Program-made: the position numbers and the translations under genes
NCBI GenBank assembly: GCA_009926295.1
Contig: RFPF01000094.1
Coordinates: forward strand, 1-10,029
Origin: Planctomycetia bacterium
GTDB taxonomy: Bacteria > Planctomycetota > Planctomycetia > Pirellulales > UBA1268
Length of the DNA stretch: 10,029 bases
Direction: 5' to 3'
In this document: piece by piece, positions 1-6,448 of the stretch
How the letters are laid out: every line of letters starts with the position of its first letter
Numbering within the stretch: position 1 is the stretch's first letter
The notes under the pieces: model-generated
The model's database searches: none
What the model saw: only the letters and a program-made list of their open reading frames with translations
What the model was told of the DNA's origin: nothing

Positions 1-1
1 C

Positions 2-85
2 GGGTTCTGGATCGTGGTCGCCGTCTGCATCACCGCGGCGATCGGTCTCGTCATCCGTCTCCTGACCACTACCCGCGCGGGGTGA
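2..85 (+). CDS. C-terminal end of a membrane protein (partial, 5' end outside window)
   Basis: The second forward frame is open from the window edge and ends at TGA 83-85, giving 27 codons. The residues form one hydrophobic stretch of about 20 (GFWIVVAVCITAAIGLVIRL) followed by a short polar tail (LTTTRAG), as expected for the last transmembrane helix of an integral membrane protein with a short soluble end. The stop lies 17 nt inside the 3' end of the convergent surE gene, so the two genes overlap tail to tail. The family cannot be told from so little; a transporter or other multi-pass protein would fit. The open frame is short and the call rests only on its hydrophobic pattern and its neat stop, so it is tentative. 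Confidence 0.45.
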   Translation, partial: GFWIVVAVCITAAIGLVIRLLTTTRAG

Positions 86-839
86 TCGTCCACGCCCCCT
101 CGGCGAGCGCGTCGATCGACACGCGATGCGTCAGGTCGAAGTCGAGGGGCGTCAGGGTGACGTCGCCCGCAGCGAGCGCCGTCACGTCCGATTCCGTCGG
201 CGAGGGAGGGGGGGGCGGATCGTTCGTCGACCAGTAGTAGGGCCTGCCGCGCGGGTCCACCCGCCGCTCGAACGCCTCCCCGTAGCGCGACGTGCTCATC
301 GGCACCACCCGCAGCCTCGCGGAACCGCGCAGGGCGCGCGTGGGGATGTTGACGTTGTACAGGCTGCCGGGCGGCGGCGAGCGGGACAGGAGCCCGCGGA
401 TCACGTCGATCGCGATCTCGGCAGCCCGGTCGAAGTCGGCATGCTCGTCGTACTCGAGCGATACGGCGATGCTCGTGATGCCGAAAAACGCGCCCTCGAT
501 CGCCGCCGCGACGGTGCCCGAGTAGAGGACGTTGATGCCGGCGTTGAGGCCGGCATTGATCCCGCTGACGACGATGTCGGGCCGTCGCGGGCAGAACTCC
601 GAGATGCCGAGTTTGACGGCGTCGGCAGGGCTTCCGTCGACGGCCCAGCCGCGGCTCCGTGGCCCGTCGAAGACCTCCTTGGCGGTGAGCGGCGTCAGAA
701 ACGTGATCGCATGGCCCACCCCGCTCTGCTCCGTCGACGGAGCCACCACGCTCACGTCGCCGATCCGGCGCAGGGCCCGTTCCAGCGCCGCAAGGCCGGG
801 CGCGAAGATGCCGTCGTCGTTCGTGAGCAGCGTGAGCAT
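69..839 (-). CDS. surE: 5'/3'-nucleotidase SurE
   Basis: SurE is a metal-dependent phosphatase that removes phosphate from 5'- and 3'-nucleoside monophosphates in the cytoplasm, often linked to stationary-phase survival. The 256-residue product has the family length. The N-terminal TNDDG (residues 6-10) supplies metal ligands D8 and D9. S39 in the EQSG motif and N95 in SGINAG fall exactly where the other two metal ligands of characterised SurE proteins lie. DGSPADAVKLG (68-78) and YSGTVAAAIEG (106-116) are further family blocks, and the C-terminal part (217-237) keeps the usual TPLDFDLT ending. A run of five prolines at 208-212, in a loop before that block, is unusual. The ATG at 837-839 places the NDDG motif at the standard distance; no Shine-Dalgarno precedes it. 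The gene is divergent from guaA. Confidence 0.96.
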   Translation of the reverse strand: MLTLLTNDDGIFAPGLAALERALRRIGDVSVVAPSTEQSGVGHAITFLTPLTAKEVFDGPRSRGWAVDGSPADAVKLGISEFCPRRPDIVVSGINAGLNAGINVLYSGTVAAAIEGAFFGITSIAVSLEYDEHADFDRAAEIAIDVIRGLLSRSPPPGSLYNVNIPTRALRGSARLRVVPMSTSRYGEAFERRVDPRGRPYYWSTNDPPPPPSPTESDVTALAAGDVTLTPLDFDLTHRVSIDALAEGAWTITPRG

Positions 840-854
840 GGGAAAAGCAGCGGC

Positions 855-860
855 ACTATA
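855..860 (-). promoter_or_regulatory. Candidate -10 box of surE
   Basis: On the minus strand the hexamer is TATAGT, within TTCTATAGT, matching the -10 consensus at 5 of 6 bases. It lies 15 nt before the surE ATG, which would give a leader of under 10 nt and fits the lack of a Shine-Dalgarno there. No good -35 is visible. The nearly identical TTCTATACT lies on the opposite strand in front of guaA. Confidence 0.35.
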
Positions 861-882
861 GAACGCACTCCCCGGAAGTTTC

Positions 883-888
883 TATACT
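883..888 (+). promoter_or_regulatory. Candidate -10 box of guaA
   Basis: TATACT, within TTTCTATACTCGC, matches the -10 consensus at 5 of 6 bases and lies 31 nt before the guaA ATG. There is no recognisable -35 at 16-18 bp. A similar TAGACTCGC lies before the first porin (6372), which suggests a shared promoter style. The call is by eye only. Confidence 0.4.
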
Positions 889-919
889 CGCGGGTTTTCC
901 GCCCCACAGATTCGCCGCC

Positions 920-2512
920 ATGCCTCCCGTCACCGAGATGCAACCCTCCGCGTCCCGCACCGCAGCGTCGCCGCAGGCGGAGCGGGTGCTCGTGCTCGAC
1001 TTCGGATCGCAATACGCCCAGCTGATCGCCAGGCGGGTCCGCGAGCAGCACGTGTATTGTGAGATCGTGCGGCACGACATCTCCGCCGCGCGGATCCGGG
1101 CGATGGCTCCCCGCGGGATCATCCTCTCGGGCGGGCCGGCGAGCGTCTACGAGGCCGCAGCACCCCAATGCGACCCCGGGATTTTCGACCTCGGTATCCC
1201 CGTGCTCGGTATCTGCTACGGCATGCAGCTGGCCTGCCGGGCCCTCGGCGGCACGGTGGGTCAGGCGAAAGCCCGCGAATACGGCAGGGCCGCCTGCGAG
1301 GTGCTCGCGTCCGACGGCCTGTTCGCAGGCGTGCCTCGCCACACCGAGGTGTGGATGAGCCATGGCGATCAGGTGGATCGCGTGTCGGCCGACTTCATGC
1401 CGCTGGCCAGCACGCCCACCTGCCCACTCGCCGCAGTGAGGCACGCGGTGCTGCCCGTGTTCGGCCTGCAGTTTCATCCCGAGGTCACGCACACGCCCGC
1501 GGGGGGCACGATGCTCGGCAACTTCCTCAGGGGAGTGTGCGGCTGCAGCGGCTCGTGGCGACTCGAGGATTTCGCGGCCCGCACGATCGAAGACGTGCGT
1601 CGACGCGTCGGCGACGACCGGGTGATCTGTGGACTGTCCGGGGGCGTCGATTCGGCGGTGGTGGCGGCGCTTTTGTCGCGGGCCATCGGCGACCGGCTGT
1701 CGTGCATCCTCGTGGACAACGGTCTGCTCAGGAAAAACGAGGCGGCGGTCGTGATCGAGGAGTTCACGAACCACTTCAGGGCCGACCTGCACGTCGTGCC
1801 GGCGGAGGCACGCTTCCTCGACGTCCTCGCCGGCGTCACCGAGCCCCAGGAGAAGCGGCGTCGCATCGGCAGGACGTTCATCGACTGCTTCGCCGATGAG
1901 GCCGCGAAAGTCACCGGGGCGAAATTCCTCGCCCAGGGCACGCTCTACCCGGACGTGATCGAGAGCGGTGCGGCACCAGACGGCCCGGCGGCCACGATCA
2001 AGCTGCACCACAACGTCGGCGGCCTGCCGGATGACCTGCAGTTCGAGCTGATCGAGCCGCTGCGCGACCTCTTCAAGGATGAGGTCCGGGCTCTCGGCCT
2101 CCAGCTCGGGCTGCCCGAACGCATCGTGTGGCGGCATCCGTTTCCCGGCCCCGGGCTCGCCGTCCGCTGCCTCGGCGAGGTGACGAAGCCGAGGCTCGAC
2201 ACCCTCCGCGAGGCCGATGCGATCGTGATCGAGGAGCTCGAGCGGGCCGGGCTGATGCGGAAGATTTCGCAGGCTTTCGCCGTCCTGCTGCCGGTGCAGA
2301 GCGTGGGCGTGATGGGAGACGCCCGCACCTACGACGATGTTCTCGCAGTGCGGGCGGTCGAGACCGAGGACTTCATGACCGCCGACTGGAGCCACCTGCC
2401 GTACGAACTCCTGGCCCGGATTTCGACGCGTGTCATCAACGAGGTGCGCGGCATCAACCGTGTCGTCTACGACATCTCGTCGAAGCCGCCCGCCACGATC
2501 GAGTGGGAGTGA
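920..2512 (+). CDS. guaA: GMP synthase (glutamine-hydrolysing)
   Basis: GuaA converts XMP to GMP using ATP and glutamine, the last step of guanine nucleotide synthesis, in the cytoplasm. The 530 residues match the family (E. coli about 525). A class I glutamine amidotransferase domain fills residues 22-205: nucleophile C99 in GICYGMQ, with H186 and E188 of the triad in LQFHPEV. The ATP pyrophosphatase domain follows, with the P-loop SGGVDS at 240-245. A C-terminal dimerisation domain ends with NRVVYDISSKPPATIEWE, the conserved XMP-binding tail. The ATG at 920 gives about 20 extra residues before the amidotransferase fold; M7 (ATG at 938) is an alternative, and neither has a clear Shine-Dalgarno. 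The gene is divergent from surE and ends 9 nt from the stop of the convergent sbtB. Confidence 0.98.
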   Translation: MPPVTEMQPSASRTAASPQAERVLVLDFGSQYAQLIARRVREQHVYCEIVRHDISAARIRAMAPRGIILSGGPASVYEAAAPQCDPGIFDLGIPVLGICYGMQLACRALGGTVGQAKAREYGRAACEVLASDGLFAGVPRHTEVWMSHGDQVDRVSADFMPLASTPTCPLAAVRHAVLPVFGLQFHPEVTHTPAGGTMLGNFLRGVCGCSGSWRLEDFAARTIEDVRRRVGDDRVICGLSGGVDSAVVAALLSRAIGDRLSCILVDNGLLRKNEAAVVIEEFTNHFRADLHVVPAEARFLDVLAGVTEPQEKRRRIGRTFIDCFADEAAKVTGAKFLAQGTLYPDVIESGAAPDGPAATIKLHHNVGGLPDDLQFELIEPLRDLFKDEVRALGLQLGLPERIVWRHPFPGPGLAVRCLGEVTKPRLDTLREADAIVIEELERAGLMRKISQAFAVLLPVQSVGVMGDARTYDDVLAVRAVETEDFMTADWSHLPYELLARISTRVINEVRGINRVVYDISSKPPATIEWE

Positions 2513-2521
2513 GCTGCCGCG

Positions 2522-2836
2522 TCAATCCCTGACGTATTGCTGCCCGCGGACGACCTGCACGTCGGACAGCCATGCGATGACCGCGTAGTCGTCGAAATAC
2601 TGGTGGGAGATGTGCGTCAGGATCTTCACGGCCACGTCCCCTGGCACGACGAACTCCACCTTCGCGGTCCGTGCACCGGTGGTCGAGGCGACGTTGCGTG
2701 CGCTCCGGGAGCCATGGCCATTGACCTCGGTGATGGTGTATCCCGTGGCTCCGAGCTTCGCCCCCTCCTCGGCGATGTCCTCCATGATCACGGACTCACC
2801 GACGACCGTCACGAGCTTGAGTGGATAGAGCTGCAT
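2522..2836 (-). CDS. sbtB: PII-like regulator of the bicarbonate transporter, SbtB family
   Basis: SbtB is a small trimeric PII-like protein that binds adenine nucleotides (in cyanobacteria cAMP, AMP, ADP and ATP) and docks on the cytoplasmic face of SbtA to control bicarbonate uptake. The 104-residue product starts with a beta strand (LKLVTVVGE, 6-14) and a helix. It then has GATGYTITEVNGHGSRSARN (29-48), which matches the GAKGYTV...GKGSRNVR block and T-loop start of SbtB. HQYFDDYAVIAWL (78-90) matches the second family block. The protein ends in VQVVRGQQYVRD and lacks the C-terminal CGPxGC hairpin of cyanobacterial SbtB, so that redox or R-loop function is absent. It lies 44 nt downstream of sbtA, the usual partner. 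A good Shine-Dalgarno (GGGAGG at 2842-2847) fixes the ATG at 2834-2836. The family is clear; ligand preference is not known. Confidence 0.9.
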   Translation of the reverse strand: MQLYPLKLVTVVGESVIMEDIAEEGAKLGATGYTITEVNGHGSRSARNVASTTGARTAKVEFVVPGDVAVKILTHISHQYFDDYAVIAWLSDVQVVRGQQYVRD

Positions 2837-2841
2837 GTCAG

Positions 2842-2847
2842 CCTCCC
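2842..2847 (-). promoter_or_regulatory. Ribosome binding site of sbtB
   Basis: On the minus strand GGGAGG lies 5 nt before the sbtB ATG. It is one of the strongest Shine-Dalgarno matches in the window and lies in the 44-nt sbtA-sbtB spacer, so sbtB has its own strong translation start within the operon. Confidence 0.7.
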
Positions 2848-2880
2848 GAATTCTTCACGGTGGCATCACCCTCTCGAATC

Positions 2881-3984
2881 CTACTGGGCCCCGATCCACT
2901 TCGCCATCTCGTAGTAGATCGGGATTCCGAACGCGATGTTGAAGGGGAAGGTGATCGCGAGCGCCGCCGTGATCGACAGCGTCGGATTCGCCTCCGGCAG
3001 CGTCAGCCGCACGGCGGGCGGCGCCGCGATGTACGACGCACTCGAGACGATCGCCGCGAACACCGTGCATCCACCGAGGTTCAGTCCGGCCAGATGGCCG
3101 AGGTATGCGGCGAGAAACCCGTGGGCGAGGGGCATCAGGACTCCAAACGCCACGAGAAACGGCCCCACCTTGAGGAGATCGCCGAGCTTCTCGCCGGCCA
3201 CGAGCCCCATCTCGAGGAGGAAGATGCAGAGCACGCCCCGGAACAGCATCCCCTTGCTCTGGAAGAAGTCGTAGAACGGCTGGAAGCCCTTCGGGTCCAT
3301 GAACATCGTGGAGATGAAGCCGATCGCCAGCAACCCCGCCATCAGCATGATCGACTGGCCCGTGATCACCTCGTAGAGCGCCTCGCCCAGCTTCGATTCC
3401 TTGGCCGGCCGGCCGGTCTGGGCCGCCTTCGCCGCCCGCTCGCGGGCCGAGAGGGCCGCGCCGATCAAGAGCGCGATCGCGATGCCGGGACATTCGAGGA
3501 TCGTGACGAGCGTGGGCAGGAAGCTGTTGGCTGGATGCTGCGTCTGCTCGACGAACGAGTTGGCGACGGCGTAGGTGACCGCCGACGTGCTGCCGTAGTG
3601 GGCGGCGATCCCCGCGGAATCGGCGATCGACAGGCCTCCCACGTACCGCAGCACGACGTACGACGTGATCGGCGTGAGGCATCCGAGGAAGAGCGTGGCC
3701 AAAGCCGGCTTCCAGATGGTCGACACTCCGTGCGCCTCGTACTCGTGGGCCAATTCATGCCCCCCCATGAAGCCGATCGACATCAGGAGGAAGATCGCGA
3801 TCGAGTAGTAGAGCTCCTTGGGAATCTTGATCCCGCCATGGATCCGCGTGCAGACGATGCCGAGCACGAAACAGAGGGGGATGGGCGTGAGCAGGTTCCG
3901 CTCGAGCGACTCCAGGATGCGAGTGAACTGCTCCGTGGAAAGGATGCCCCACAGGGGGATGGCCGCCAGAAGCAGGGTCGTCAT
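2881..3984 (-). CDS. sbtA: Sodium-dependent bicarbonate transporter SbtA
   Basis: SbtA is an inner-membrane symporter that imports bicarbonate with Na+, well known from the cyanobacterial CO2-concentrating mechanism. The product has 367 residues (Synechocystis SbtA about 374) and about ten hydrophobic segments, split by a polar cytoplasmic linker at 179-203, fitting the two inverted repeats of the fold. GIAAHYGSTSAVTYAVA (125-141) and SASYIAAPPAVRLTLPEANP (315-334), followed by ITFPFNIAFGIPIYYE (344-359), are hallmark SbtA blocks. The frame stays open another 88 codons upstream, but that part is polar, Arg/Pro-rich and covers the start of the divergent regulator. MTTLLLAAIP at 3984 is therefore chosen, with only a weak GGAG 10 nt upstream. 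sbtB follows in the same operon. Whether bicarbonate is the substrate here is inferred from the family and from the sbtB partner. Confidence 0.93.
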   Translation of the reverse strand: MTTLLLAAIPLWGILSTEQFTRILESLERNLLTPIPLCFVLGIVCTRIHGGIKIPKELYYSIAIFLLMSIGFMGGHELAHEYEAHGVSTIWKPALATLFLGCLTPITSYVVLRYVGGLSIADSAGIAAHYGSTSAVTYAVANSFVEQTQHPANSFLPTLVTILECPGIAIALLIGAALSARERAAKAAQTGRPAKESKLGEALYEVITGQSIMLMAGLLAIGFISTMFMDPKGFQPFYDFFQSKGMLFRGVLCIFLLEMGLVAGEKLGDLLKVGPFLVAFGVLMPLAHGFLAAYLGHLAGLNLGGCTVFAAIVSSASYIAAPPAVRLTLPEANPTLSITAALAITFPFNIAFGIPIYYEMAKWIGAQ

Positions 3985-4029
3985 GGTGCATGTGCTCCGA
4001 ACGCCGCGCTGAATTCGACTCCGCCGCCT

Positions 4030-4035
4030 AGGGTA
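4030..4035 (-). promoter_or_regulatory. Possible -10 box of the sbtAB operon
   Basis: On the minus strand TACCCTAGGC lies 45 nt before the sbtA ATG. The hexamer TACCCT matches only the key T, A and final T of the -10 consensus, and no -35 is visible. It resembles the TAnACT boxes before guaA and the first porin, but the evidence is weak. Confidence 0.2.
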
Positions 4036-4112
4036 CTCGGACCCCGGTATTTTGCGAGGGGAAAGCGGGCCGGCTGTGCGAAAAGTAAGTGCCCCCGCGG
4101 GACAGCGCCCCG

Positions 4113-4121
4113 TGCCATAAT
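4113..4121 (+). promoter_or_regulatory. Extended -10 promoter of the two-component operon
   Basis: TGCCATAAT combines the extended -10 dinucleotide TG, one spacer base and CATAAT (5 of 6 consensus bases). Extended -10 promoters need little or no -35, and none is seen 17 bp upstream. Transcription would start near 4128, leaving a leader of about 45 nt before the regulator ATG at 4174. Confidence 0.45.
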
Positions 4122-4173
4122 CGGTGTCCAGAACGAGTGGAGTCAGATCAGCCGAGCTCCGTGGTGTCCCGCC

Positions 4174-4845
4174 ATGCATCTTGCCATCATCGAAGACGAT
4201 CAGGTGGTCGCGAGGGCCGTGCAGACCGCGGCCGTGGAGGCGGGCCATACCTGCACGCTCGTGCCGGACGGTGAAATCGCCCTGCGCGACAACGTCCTCC
4301 TGTCATGCGACCTCGCAGTGCTCGACGTGATGCTGCCGAAACTGAGCGGCGTCGACCTTCTGCGGCAGGCACGCCGGGCGGGCATCCGCACTCCGGTGGT
4401 CATGCTGACCGCCCTCGGCACCGTGCCCGACAAACTCGACGGGTTCGAGGCGGGGGCTGACGACTATCTCGTGAAGCCCTTCGAGATGGACGAACTGATG
4501 GCCCGCGTCGAGGCCGTTCATCGGCGCACGTCGAACAGGCCGCCGGCGGAGCTCGTGGCCGGCGATCTGCGGCTCATGCTGGCCACGAAGAGGTTGTCCG
4601 TCGGCGACCGCTCGATCGACCTCACGCCGACCGAATTCAGTATCCTCGAACTGCTGATGCGGTATCGCGGCCAGGTGGTCACCCGAAAGATGCTCTGCGA
4701 GCACGTGTGGGGCTTCAATTGGGACGGTCCGACGAACGTCATCGAGGTGCACATCAATCGACTGCGTGGAAAGCTCGACCGCGACCGCCTGGACTCGCTG
4801 ATCCAGACCATTCGGGGACGCGGGTATGCGCTTGCCGTTGCCTGA
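4174..4845 (+). CDS. OmpR/PhoB-family response regulator
   Basis: This is a two-domain transcription factor of 223 residues. The receiver domain (1-115) has the acidic pair D8/D9 in IIEDDQ, phospho-acceptor D51 in LAVLDVMLP, T79 in VVMLTA and K101 in LVKPF, so every catalytic residue is present. The winged-helix DNA-binding domain (about 128-222) has LTPTEFSILELL, the recognition-helix region WGFNWDGPTNVIEVHINRLR and the closing IQTIRGRGYAL typical of the PhoB/OmpR class. The frame is open far upstream antisense to sbtA, but only from the ATG at 4174 does the normal receiver start MHLAIIEDD appear. The last 20 nt overlap the kinase gene, which suggests translational coupling. It is divergent from sbtA and could control sbtAB, the porins downstream, or itself; the sequence alone does not show its targets. 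Confidence 0.95.
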   Translation: MHLAIIEDDQVVARAVQTAAVEAGHTCTLVPDGEIALRDNVLLSCDLAVLDVMLPKLSGVDLLRQARRAGIRTPVVMLTALGTVPDKLDGFEAGADDYLVKPFEMDELMARVEAVHRRTSNRPPAELVAGDLRLMLATKRLSVGDRSIDLTPTEFSILELLMRYRGQVVTRKMLCEHVWGFNWDGPTNVIEVHINRLRGKLDRDRLDSLIQTIRGRGYALAVA

Positions 4846-6235
4846 CTTTATTCGGCTTTCCTCGCTGCGAACGCGACTCACTGCCTGGAACACCCTCGTC
4901 GTGCTCCTCGTGACGGTGCTCTCCCTGCTCGCAGCGAGATTCGCCGCCCGGGTGACGCTCTACGACGACGCCGACGCCGAACTCCGGGCCGGTGCCAAGG
5001 AGATCCTTCTGGCGGTCGAAGACCTGCAGCCCGACATCAAGGCGGTCATATCCCAGATCAAACGCATGGCTGCGAGCCACGAGGAGCGCGGCTGGTTCAT
5101 CATGCTCCTGAGCGAAGACGGCGAGGTCTTCTGGAGGAGCGAGCACTGCCCCGACGTCGTGGCGAACCTCGCCCCGTTCAATCTCGATCTCCCGGAAAAC
5201 GTCGTCCAGGTGGGGCCCTTCCGGTACGTGCGGCTCAAGACCTCGAACGTCACGCCGCCGATCTACCACGTGCGCGTCGGCACCTACACGACCGGGCTCG
5301 ACGATCGCCTCACCTCCCTGGTTCGCCAACTCGTGATCCTCGGCGCCGTCCTGACACTCCTGACCCCGCTCGTGGGCTGGTGGCTCGCACGCCGCGCCAC
5401 TCGTCCGATCGCGGACATCCTCGAAACCACCGACCGGCTTCGTGCCACGAGGCTTGGCGACCGGCTCCCCGTCTGCGGCTCGAACGACGAACTCGATCGC
5501 CTTTCCGCCACCATCAACAGACTGCTCGACAACGTGGCCACCCACGTCGATCGCCAGGAGCGATTCCTCGCCGACGCAGCGCACGAGTTGCGAGGCCCGC
5601 TCACTGCGATGCAGAGCGCCCTCGAGGTGGCGCTGGCGAGGCAGCGGTCATCCGAAGACTATCTCGCCGTGATCCGTGACGTGCTCGGCGAAAGCCGGCA
5701 TCTCTCGAAGTTGACGAATGATCTGCTGCTGCTGGCGGAAGACAAAAATGGCAAGGAGCCGAATGCCGACACGGCACTGGATCTCTCGCCAGTCGCACAG
5801 ACCGTGGGGGCCATGTTCACCGGTGTGGCTGAGGATCGGGGAATTTCACTCCTTGTCGATGCGCCGGCGGAGGTGCGGGTGATCGGCGATATGCGCGGCC
5901 TGCGGCAGGTCTGCAGCAACCTGATCGACAACGCGATCCGGTTCACCCAGCCAGGCGGCCGCGTCTCCCTCAAAATCACCGCCGACCCGATGGCCCGGGA
6001 AGCGGTGATCGCCGTGGAAGACACAGGATGCGGCATCGGGCCCGGCGATCTCCCCCGGGTGTTCGACCGGTTCTTCCAAGCCGATTCGGCCCGCGACAGA
6101 CGCGATGCGACCCGGGGCGGAGGCCTGGGCCTGCCGATCTCCAAGGCGATCGTCGAGCGGCACAGGGGCCGGATCGACGTCGAAAGCCGCACGGGCGCGG
6201 GCACGAAGTTCACCGTCCGCCTGCCGCTTGCGTGA
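4826..6235 (+). CDS. Membrane sensor histidine kinase, partner of the upstream regulator
   Basis: This 469-residue inner-membrane kinase senses a signal outside the membrane and phosphorylates the regulator encoded just before it. Order: first membrane helix about 23-43; periplasmic sensor domain about 44-165; second helix about 168-188; HAMP linker about 189-241; HisKA with phospho-acceptor H253 in DAAHELRGPL; HATPase with N box CSNLIDNAIRF (363-373), G1 DTGCGIG (399-405) and G2 GGGLGLPIS (431-439). All kinase motifs are intact. The sensor domain has one cysteine (C108) and no domain I recognise, so the signal is unknown. The ATG at 4826 overlaps the regulator by 20 nt and puts 22 residues before the first helix. 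The gene ends 213 nt before the first porin. Confidence 0.95.
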   Translation: MRLPLPDFIRLSSLRTRLTAWNTLVVLLVTVLSLLAARFAARVTLYDDADAELRAGAKEILLAVEDLQPDIKAVISQIKRMAASHEERGWFIMLLSEDGEVFWRSEHCPDVVANLAPFNLDLPENVVQVGPFRYVRLKTSNVTPPIYHVRVGTYTTGLDDRLTSLVRQLVILGAVLTLLTPLVGWWLARRATRPIADILETTDRLRATRLGDRLPVCGSNDELDRLSATINRLLDNVATHVDRQERFLADAAHELRGPLTAMQSALEVALARQRSSEDYLAVIRDVLGESRHLSKLTNDLLLLAEDKNGKEPNADTALDLSPVAQTVGAMFTGVAEDRGISLLVDAPAEVRVIGDMRGLRQVCSNLIDNAIRFTQPGGRVSLKITADPMAREAVIAVEDTGCGIGPGDLPRVFDRFFQADSARDRRDATRGGGLGLPISKAIVERHRGRIDVESRTGAGTKFTVRLPLA

Positions 6236-6273
6236 GGGCTGGCGCGCTCCGTAAAGATGGGCAAGCTGATCGC

Positions 6274-6334
6274 CCGGCGAAGCCTGCTCCAGACCGACCG
6301 TTTCTTGCCGCCTCCGTGATGTTGCCGGCGAAGC
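6274..6334 (+). repeat. Pair of 10-bp direct repeats in the kinase-porin gap
   Basis: CCGGCGAAGC occurs at 6274-6283 and again at 6325-6334, 51 bp apart, in the 213-nt gap. The flanks differ (followed by CTGCTCC and AGGGGG, which are themselves partly complementary). It may be a protein-binding pair upstream of the porin promoter or chance in GC-rich DNA. Confidence 0.3.
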
Positions 6335-6371
6335 AGGGGGCCTGGTGAATCCTTAACGCCAAAAAGCTCGT

Positions 6372-6377
6372 TAGACT
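6372..6377 (+). promoter_or_regulatory. Candidate -10 box of the first porin
   Basis: TAGACT, within TTAGACTCGCCGC, matches 4 of 6 -10 bases and shares TAnACTCGC with the box before guaA. The leader would be about 65 nt, leaving room for the hairpin at 6407-6425. No convincing -35 is seen; TTAACG at 6353 is only 13 bp away. Confidence 0.3.
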
Positions 6378-6406
6378 CGCCGCAATCGTCAAGGTCGTCG
6401 TTTGAA

Positions 6407-6425
6407 AGTTCCGATTTTCGGGACT
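6407..6425 (+). promoter_or_regulatory. Hairpin in the porin leader just before the ribosome binding site
   Basis: AGTTCCG (6407-6413) pairs with CGGGACT (6419-6425) around the loop ATTTT, making a 7-bp stem with one G-U pair. It ends 9 nt before the Shine-Dalgarno at 6435. No U-tract follows, so it is not a usual terminator; it could affect mRNA stability or ribosome access. Confidence 0.4.
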
Positions 6426-6434
6426 GGATAACAT

Positions 6435-6440
6435 GAGAGG
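6435..6440 (+). promoter_or_regulatory. Ribosome binding site of the first porin
   Basis: GAGAGG lies 8 nt before the ATG at 6449. It decides for this start over M25 (ATG at 6521), which would by itself give a shorter, more usual signal peptide. Confidence 0.55.
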
Positions 6441-6448
6441 ACTTTGGC

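Noticed and set aside
752..2395. Long minus-strand open frame opposite guaA (547 codons).
   Set aside because: It is a shadow of a GC-rich gene: His/Arg/Gly-rich, no motif, and it runs across the surE-guaA promoter gap.
2520..2534. CGTCA/TGACG dyad between the convergent guaA and sbtB stops as a two-way terminator.
   Set aside because: A 5-bp stem without T-tracts on either side is too weak and common by chance.
4123..4169. GGTGTCC repeated at 4123 and 4163 as an operator for the response regulator.
   Set aside because: A 7-bp repeat within a 190-bp GC-rich gap is expected by chance, and spacing does not match OmpR/PhoB tandem sites.
2821..4173. The response regulator's frame stays open about 450 codons upstream, opposite sbtA.
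   Set aside because: The translation is Arg/Glu/His-rich with no domain, lies antisense to a well-supported transporter, and the receiver domain starts normally at 4174.
6402..6432. TTGAAA...GATAAC as a porin promoter.
   Set aside because: Spacing is 19 bp and transcription would begin at or after the Shine-Dalgarno, making that site useless.
6236..6448. Riboswitch such as c-di-GMP or cobalamin type before the porin.
   Set aside because: None of the conserved core sequences of these classes is present.
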